Below are positions 58,780 through 64,000 of a stretch of 64,000 nucleotides of DNA, piece after piece. The notes under the pieces are model-generated. The model saw only the letters and a list, made by a program, of their open reading frames with translations. It made no database searches and had not been told where the DNA came from. Both the position numbers and the translations under genes were made by a program. This stretch comes from Oleiphilus messinensis (GTDB lineage Bacteria; Pseudomonadota; Gammaproteobacteria; Pseudomonadales; Oleiphilaceae). Positions within the stretch are counted from its first letter, which is position 1. Every line of letters begins with the position of its first letter. The stretch covers positions 2,105,501 to 2,169,500 of the forward strand of contig NZ_CP021425.1 in the NCBI RefSeq assembly GCF_002162375.1. The letters run 5' to 3'.

Positions 58780-60636
58780 TTGAGTCAGATTGGGATATCG
58801 ATTGGGGGCGGATATAGGATTCATGATGGTTGGAAGTGGGGGGGGCTTATTGTCGTTCTCACGTTTCTTGGATTTTATCCTTTTATCGGACATGATTTTG
58901 TTTTTGATGACTTGATAAACTTGGAGCCCTTAACCCATACAAATTGGAGTTGGGGAGCACTTGAGCGTTTTATTAGTGAAAACCGAAGTGGTCCTACTCA
59001 CCGACCGATAGCACTCTTTTCCTTTTGGCTTCAGCAGGAAAGTTGGCCGCATTTCGGCGGGCATTTCAAAGTAGTCAACGTTTTAATCCATGCGACTAAC
59101 GGCGTATTTGTCTTTCTTTTGAGTCGCTTGTTTTTCGGTTATGGCCGTTTTGCACTCGAAAATAAGAAGCACGCAGACATCGCTGCGTTGTTTGCAGCAC
59201 TGATTTGGTGTTTTCATCCAGGCAATGTTTCATCTGTTTTGTATGTTGTGCAACGGATGAATCTCCTCGCCGTGTGTTTCGGGTTGTGCGGACTTTATTT
59301 GTCAGTTCGCTTTCTCATAGTTAATACTCAAGGCCCTGGAAAATTTGGGGTGGTCTTGGGGCTTTTTGGTCTACTTGTATCCTGCTCACTGTTTAGTAAA
59401 GAAAACGGTGTTCTATTTATTTTCTTACTACCTGTTTGCTATTTTTTTCTATTGGATCGTCATATATACCATCGCACAATTTGTGCTTTAACTTTGTCTG
59501 CGGTACTGCTTTTTTTCTCCTTTTTGATCTACAGTGGTGGTGCGATATTGGATGGCTATCAATATAGACCATTTGATTTGAGTGAGCGTTTGATGTCGCA
59601 AACCCACATCTGGTTGACCTATCTGGGCTGGTTTGTATGGCCAGATTATCGGCAATTTCCTTTTTTTCACGATGATTATCAACTCATTCAGACTCCACTG
59701 GACACCCGATTCTTGATATCGCTGTTAGTTTGGTCTGTTTTAATAGGTTTGACACGTTGGTTCGCTTTATTGGGATTTACTTTATCCTGGTTTGCCGTAT
59801 CACATGTTCTAGAGGGATCCTTGATTCCTCTAGAACTAATATTTGAACATCGAAACTATCTTGCAACAATTGGTTTAAGTATCGCATTGGTATGGTTTAT
59901 TTTTCGGATAACACACCGTTTAAAACCTATATTCTTAGTAGCATCGGTAATATTACCTTTGACATTTTTCTGGGGGGCGAACTTCCTTGCTGTCGCGAAT
60001 ATGTGGAAGAACCTGGATTCTCAGTTGTCTTTCTGGTTGAGCCTCAAACCAAATTCCACTCGTGTTAAACTTGTCGCCGCGGTTCAACTTGGTAATCAAG
60101 GCCGAGTGCAGGAAGCTTTTGCTATCTATCGAGATCTGCACGAGTCGTCACCTGATTCGTTGGTGGGAATGATGTCGATTTTGGAGTTGCGTTGTGTGTG
60201 GCGAGACACGCCTTTTGATATCAATGAATTTAAATCCAGGGCGTTGATTGCTAACTTTGAAGCGGGTATTAATAACGTTTTGTATACTATTATCGAGAAA
60301 AAAGAAAAGAAACAGTGTCCGGCGATCTCCCTCACGGAATTCTGGATTGTCACGCAAATGCTAAGAGATAATCCGAAGCTCGCACCGATTAGAACAAATT
60401 TAAACCGTCTACAAGCAAGAGCGTGTTTGCTAGCTCAAGACTTTGGGTGCTACATGAAATTGCTGGAAGCTGCTTATTTGGCCGAAGGGCAGTTATCAGA
60501 CAAGCAGAATTTATTACTCGTTTATGACGCTGCCCACGGTAGCAAGAAAACAAATGAATATGAACTAAAATTGGATATGGCGCTAAAAAATGGGGAGAGA
60601 AATGTCACTATCAGTCGTGATTCCAGCAAAGAATGA
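58780..60636 (+). CDS. GT-C-fold membrane glycosyltransferase-like protein with C-terminal repeats
   Basis: 618 residues from a TTG start (AGGA about 10 bases upstream; no in-frame ATG nearby). About 10-12 membrane helices fill residues 20-415. The first periplasmic loop carries FIGHDFVFDDLINL, the acidic pair expected for GT-C catalysis, and FEHRNYLATIGLSIAL resembles the TMTC/DUF1736 motif. The C-terminal about 190 residues are soluble, TPR-like (AVQLGNQGRVQEAFAIYRDL). Being directly after pilA and overlapping a polyprenyl-phosphate sugar transferase, a pilin O-glycosyltransferase of the TfpW kind is the leading reading. A Wzy_C-type oligosaccharyltransferase motif was not seen. Confidence 0.72.
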   Translation: MSQIGISIGGGYRIHDGWKWGGLIVVLTFLGFYPFIGHDFVFDDLINLEPLTHTNWSWGALERFISENRSGPTHRPIALFSFWLQQESWPHFGGHFKVVNVLIHATNGVFVFLLSRLFFGYGRFALENKKHADIAALFAALIWCFHPGNVSSVLYVVQRMNLLAVCFGLCGLYLSVRFLIVNTQGPGKFGVVLGLFGLLVSCSLFSKENGVLFIFLLPVCYFFLLDRHIYHRTICALTLSAVLLFFSFLIYSGGAILDGYQYRPFDLSERLMSQTHIWLTYLGWFVWPDYRQFPFFHDDYQLIQTPLDTRFLISLLVWSVLIGLTRWFALLGFTLSWFAVSHVLEGSLIPLELIFEHRNYLATIGLSIALVWFIFRITHRLKPIFLVASVILPLTFFWGANFLAVANMWKNLDSQLSFWLSLKPNSTRVKLVAAVQLGNQGRVQEAFAIYRDLHESSPDSLVGMMSILELRCVWRDTPFDINEFKSRALIANFEAGINNVLYTIIEKKEKKQCPAISLTEFWIVTQMLRDNPKLAPIRTNLNRLQARACLLAQDFGCYMKLLEAAYLAEGQLSDKQNLLLVYDAAHGSKKTNEYELKLDMALKNGERNVTISRDSSKE

Positions 60637-61549
60637 AGCTCCAGCTTTAGTGGGGGTACTCGCTGGAATCAAAGATGCTTACCCCGAAGCAGAGATAATT
60701 GTTGTCAATGATGGTTCTACTGATAATACGAGTAAGATATGTGCTGATGCAGAGGTTGTCGAAGTTGTTCACCCCTATTCAAAGGGGAATGGCGCTGCGA
60801 TCAAGAGCGGTGCCCGCAGAGCAACAGGCGACACTATCGTTTTTATGGATGGTGATGGCCAGCATAAACCTGAAGATATTCGTCGATTGCTGGCAAAAAT
60901 GGATGAAGGTTATGACATGGTTGTCGGAGCGCGAGGGAGCAAATCACAAGCGAGCTTAGGGCGCTTGGCAGCAAACTCGCTTTATAACACTTTGGCATCC
61001 TGGATGGTTGGTCATCAAGTCCAGGATCTTACATCGGGCTTTCGAGCAGTTCGTGCCGCTTACTTTAAGCAGTTTTTGCATATGTTGCCTAATGGTTTCT
61101 CCTATCCGACGACCATAACGATGAGTTTTTTTCGGGCGGGGTACTCTGTAGCTTATATACCGATTGAGGCACCCAAGCGAATCGGTAAGAGCCATATCAA
61201 TCTTGCTCGTGACGGTGTCCGCTTCTTGTTAATTATTTTTAAAATTGGCACCTTGTATTCACCCCTAAAGCTGTTCGCGCCCATTAGCCTATTGTTTTTC
61301 ATGGTTGGTTTGTCCTATTACTTTTACACTTTTTTCTCATTCGGACGATTTACCAATATGTCCGCACTCTTATTTTCAACTTCGGTAATTATATTTTTAA
61401 TGGGATTGGTCTCAGAGCAAATTACGGCATTGGCGTTTGCGAGTCGTGGTGGGCCTCGTGCTACCGATGTTTTGGATTCTGGTCACCAATTGGATTCTTC
61501 CGAAAAAACAAAAGTAAATTCTTGTAATTTGAAAAATGACAACTTATGA
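60602..61549 (+). CDS. GT2 polyprenyl-phosphate glycosyltransferase (DPM/GtrB-like)
   Basis: 315 residues from ATG 60602, which has GGGGAGAG directly upstream; ATG 60590 is in frame but unsupported by a ribosome site. A GT-A domain carries SVVIPAKNEAPALVGVLAG, VVNDGSTDNTS and the metal-binding DxD in FMDGDGQHKPEDI. Two C-terminal membrane helices (FAPISLLFFMVGLSYYFY; SALLFSTSVIIFLMGL) follow. The predicted product is a polyprenyl-phosphate monosaccharide. The start lies 35 bases inside the upstream gene, so the two are coupled. Sugar not predictable. Confidence 0.88.
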   Translation: MSLSVVIPAKNEAPALVGVLAGIKDAYPEAEIIVVNDGSTDNTSKICADAEVVEVVHPYSKGNGAAIKSGARRATGDTIVFMDGDGQHKPEDIRRLLAKMDEGYDMVVGARGSKSQASLGRLAANSLYNTLASWMVGHQVQDLTSGFRAVRAAYFKQFLHMLPNGFSYPTTITMSFFRAGYSVAYIPIEAPKRIGKSHINLARDGVRFLLIIFKIGTLYSPLKLFAPISLLFFMVGLSYYFYTFFSFGRFTNMSALLFSTSVIIFLMGLVSEQITALAFASRGGPRATDVLDSGHQLDSSEKTKVNSCNLKNDNL

Positions 61550-61930
61550 AGGGCTATCCTAGTTGTTATTAAAACGCGACTAGTGTTCTGGTATAGAGAT
61601 AGCTTTGTTTTGGGTCGTCCTTATTTAGCGCGCTCTGAACCCGTAATTTCCTGGGGGGCTATATCCTTGTTAGAAATTGAGTTGTAGTCGCAAGCTCGTA
61701 ACTTCCAAGGCAAATAAGTTGGTACATATAAATTGCAGGTTTCATTCAGGCAGTAGAATTCGCAGTGAGCGCACGGAAAGTTGAGTTCTGCTCGACATTA
61801 AACACCATTTGTCTAAGCTTTAGGTTTCTCTTCTAAATTATTGTTCTGCCTCCTGCATTGATGTTGAATAGGCTCAGTGGAATGATGAGAAAAAGGGTTA
61901 CACGTAACGAAGACAAAATCGCATAGAGAC
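61550..61930. other. 381-base AT-rich gap before wecB, no gene seen
   Basis: Presumed promoter region of a polysaccharide locus. GGCAGTAGAATT at 61749-61760 resembles the ops element of RfaH-regulated operons with one core mismatch; not strong enough to call. No frame matches a known protein and no terminator after the GT2 gene was recognised. Confidence 0.4.
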
Positions 61931-63061
61931 ATGATTGTTTCAATGGAAAAAATATTAGTTGTTATAGGAACCCGGCCTGAGGCCATTAAAATGGCTCCGC
62001 TGATAAAAAAATTTCAGAAAATAGAAAGAGTTGATGTCAAATTGTGTGTTACAGGGCAACATCGTGAGATGTTGGACCAAGTGCTTTCCTTGTTTTCGAT
62101 CACGCCAGATTTTGATCTCAATATCATGAGAGGAGGTCAGGATTTAACAGACGTTACTGTCTCTGTACTTGCTGGGCTTAAAGATGTTTTTCGCCAGTTT
62201 ACTCCGCAGCTGGTCTTAGTTCATGGCGATACCTCTACGACGTTCGTTGCGAGTTTGGCATCGTTTTATCATAAGATCCCTGTTGCCCATGTTGAAGCGG
62301 GCTTACGTACAGGTGACCTCTATTCGCCATGGCCAGAAGAGGCGAATCGAAAATTAACAGGAAGCTTGGCTCAATTTCATTTTGCGCCTACCCTGTCAGC
62401 CAGGGATAGTTTGTTGCGAGAGAATGTCGACCCTGAGTCAATATACGTAACAGGTAATACAGTGATAGATGCTTTGGAGTATACCAAGGGTATTTTAGAA
62501 ACAGATAGTTCATGCTTACGGAAAGTGAAGGAAAAGTTTTCATTTCTTCGAGATGAGGCTTTAATGATACTCGTCACAGGGCATAGAAGAGAAAGTTTTG
62601 GGGCTGGGTTTGAGCAAATTTGTATGGCTCTTTCAAATTTGGCACGAAATAATCGCGATTTACAAATCGTATATCCAGTGCATTTGAATCCGAACGTAAA
62701 AAAACCAGTATATGATTATCTGAGCAATATAGAAAATATTTTTCTAATTGAACCTCAAGAATACCTCTCTTTTGTGTATCTAATGATGCGTTCCTATATC
62801 ATTTTAACTGACTCTGGAGGTATTCAAGAAGAAGGCCCGTCGCTTGGAAAGCCTGTGTTGGTTATGAGAAATACGACGGAAAGGCCTGAAGCTGTTGAGG
62901 CTGGAACCGCTAGACTCGTGGGGACTAATGCCGAATTGATTGTTGAACAAGTGACTTTACTGATCGGAAACAAAAATAACTATGAACAAATGAGTCTAGC
63001 CCACAACCCCTATGGAGATGGGCTAGCGAGTCAGCGCATTGTGGATATCTTATCAAGATAA
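61931..63061 (+). CDS. wecB: UDP-N-acetylglucosamine 2-epimerase (non-hydrolysing)
   Basis: Makes UDP-ManNAc for surface polysaccharides or enterobacterial common antigen-like glycans. 376 residues; the family start is seen in [27 protein letters not shown] and [20 protein letters not shown] lie near 95-140, and [20 protein letters not shown] near 295. ATG 61943 (MEKILVVIG) is an alternative start that matches the usual length better at the N terminus. The next gene is a glycosyltransferase, consistent with a polysaccharide cluster. AT-richer than the first half of the window. Confidence 0.94.
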   Translation: MIVSMEKILVVIGTRPEAIKMAPLIKKFQKIERVDVKLCVTGQHREMLDQVLSLFSITPDFDLNIMRGGQDLTDVTVSVLAGLKDVFRQFTPQLVLVHGDTSTTFVASLASFYHKIPVAHVEAGLRTGDLYSPWPEEANRKLTGSLAQFHFAPTLSARDSLLRENVDPESIYVTGNTVIDALEYTKGILETDSSCLRKVKEKFSFLRDEALMILVTGHRRESFGAGFEQICMALSNLARNNRDLQIVYPVHLNPNVKKPVYDYLSNIENIFLIEPQEYLSFVYLMMRSYIILTDSGGIQEEGPSLGKPVLVMRNTTERPEAVEAGTARLVGTNAELIVEQVTLLIGNKNNYEQMSLAHNPYGDGLASQRIVDILSR

Positions 63062-63151
63062 TACGTTGATTGGAGGGGGGTAATAAGTAAGAGATCCATA
63101 TTTAATTAAAGAAAAGTTCGGTCATCGCTCTTTTGGTACAGGTCAGCTTTG

Positions 63152-64000
63152 ATGAATGTGTTAGTACTCTGTAAACGTTATTATACGAACAAAGATCTAA
63201 TTTTAGATTTATTCGGAAGAAATTTCGAGTTGCCAAGGGCTTTGGCTGCGCGCGGGCATAGTGTTTTAGTAATAGCATTGGATTACAAAGGCAAGAGAAT
63301 GGTGGAGCGGGAGGTTGATGGTGTCCACTTGATTTCTCTGCCACTGATCAGCTTCTCGGTATTTGGGGGAGGGAGAAAAGTTTTCAAAGCTATGAAAGCG
63401 TTCTCACCAACCCATATTATTGGTAGTGGTGATAGTCATTTGGGCTTTATTGCCGTATATACTGCAAGGATGATGCGAGCATTTTCTGTGTTTGATGTTT
63501 ATGACCATTATTTATCGTTTGGTAGCAATAGATTGCCTCTTATGAAGCGCATGTTCTATACAGCATCGAGAAAATCTGATCTCGTTCTCTGCGCTAGTAA
63601 GAATCTAGAGAAATTTTTGCGTCCATATAGTAACAACATATGTCTAATCGAAAACGGAGTCGATTCGCTGAGATTTAAACCTGAAAATCAAGCTCTCTGT
63701 CGGCGAAAACTTGGTCTTGATGTTTCTGCTGTTATCGTTGGGTATTTTGGTTCGATGGAACCAATGCGTGGCATTGAATATCTGATTGAGGCTTGTCAAG
63801 GGTTAATAGGAAAGCACTGCAGATTGAAGTTGTTAATGGCAGGTAAAAAATCAGATCAGTTGAGCCTGTCGCAATCATGGATAGACTACCGGGGGCAAGT
63901 TACTCAAGATGAAGTTGTAACAATGATTAATGCATGTGATGTTGTTGCAATTCCTTATTTATCCAATCCGTTGGTTGACTTTGGTAACTCATGCAAGATT
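63152..64000 (+). CDS. Glycosyltransferase (GT4-like), truncated by the window end
   Basis: Open frame from ATG 63152 running off the window (283 codons visible). N-terminal Rossmann-like start MNVLVLCKRYYTNKDLILDL, with NFELPRALAARGHSVLVI, IIGSGDSHLGF and LCASKNLEKFLRPY, then the linker to the C-terminal domain (IENGVDSLRFKPENQ; IVGYFGSMEPMRGIEYLIEA). This is the GT-B pattern of GT4 enzymes; the catalytic E-x7-E segment would lie beyond the edge. Probable surface polysaccharide assembly; donor and acceptor unknown. Confidence 0.85.
   Translation, partial: MNVLVLCKRYYTNKDLILDLFGRNFELPRALAARGHSVLVIALDYKGKRMVEREVDGVHLISLPLISFSVFGGGRKVFKAMKAFSPTHIIGSGDSHLGFIAVYTARMMRAFSVFDVYDHYLSFGSNRLPLMKRMFYTASRKSDLVLCASKNLEKFLRPYSNNICLIENGVDSLRFKPENQALCRRKLGLDVSAVIVGYFGSMEPMRGIEYLIEACQGLIGKHCRLKLLMAGKKSDQLSLSQSWIDYRGQVTQDEVVTMINACDVVAIPYLSNPLVDFGNSCKI

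Noticed and set aside
61749-61760. ops/RfaH-like GGCAGTAGAATT upstream of wecB
   Set aside because: One mismatch in the conserved core and no flanking JUMPstart sequence; too short to call by eye.

Overview
The window comes from the chromosome of a gammaproteobacterium. Gene order matches the Pseudomonadales/Oceanospirillales pattern: gatBAC | mreBCD-maf-rng-yhdP-nitrilase, ptsO-rapZ-ptsN-hpf-rpoN-lptBAC-kdsC-kdsD | mlaFEDCB-ibaG-murA-hisG-hisD | algW-nif3-zapE, and yacG-coaE-pilDCB | pilA. The moderate base composition (by eye), the DUF1302/DUF1329 pair and the outer-membrane-rich content would suit a marine, lipid- or hydrocarbon-using genus of the Alcanivorax/Oleiphilus/Ketobacter kind. 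That placement is inference; no rRNA or other decisive marker lies in the window.

Region by region. 0-2.4 kb: the last codons of rimO and a stand-alone second-type EF-G. 2.7-6.2 kb (minus): gatC-gatA-gatB, the tRNA amidotransferase. 6.4-16.1 kb (plus): the mreBCD cell-shape genes, then maf/yhdE, RNase G, the giant envelope protein YhdP and a nitrilase. 16.1-25.8 kb (minus): a long set read kdsD-kdsC-lptC-lptA-lptB-rpoN-hpf-ptsN-rapZ-ptsO-mgtE-yjgA, combining Kdo synthesis, LPS export, sigma-54 and the nitrogen phosphotransferase system. 26.1-33.4 kb (plus): mlaFEDCB phospholipid transport, ibaG, murA, hisG, hisD. 33.4-36.7 kb: a DegS/AlgW periplasmic protease, a NIF3 protein and ZapE. tldD, pmbA and hisC, which some relatives carry in these blocks, are not here.

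36.7-53.2 kb is more accessory: a thiolase; the DUF1302-DUF1329 pair; an acyltransferase; a DUF1232 protein; a large lipoprotein of unknown function; a YfaZ-like porin; a hybrid histidine kinase; and a tightly packed minus-strand run HIT-lrgA-lrgB-outer-membrane protein-trmO-ykgJ with several stop/start overlaps.

53.0-61.5 kb is the type IV pilus locus (yacG, coaE, pilD, pilC, pilB against divergent pilA). pilA has a sigma-54 (-24/-12) promoter with correct spacing and a perfect 17-bp palindrome about 140 bp upstream of the expected start, a plausible PilR-type activator site; rpoN itself is in the window. Directly after pilA come a GT-C-fold membrane glycosyltransferase-like protein and an overlapping GT2 polyprenyl-phosphate sugar transferase, a likely two-gene pilin (or surface) glycosylation module. 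From there to the end, AT-richer sequence carries wecB and a truncated glycosyltransferase, probably the start of a surface polysaccharide locus.

No tRNA, rRNA, CRISPR array, insertion sequence or phage gene was recognised.
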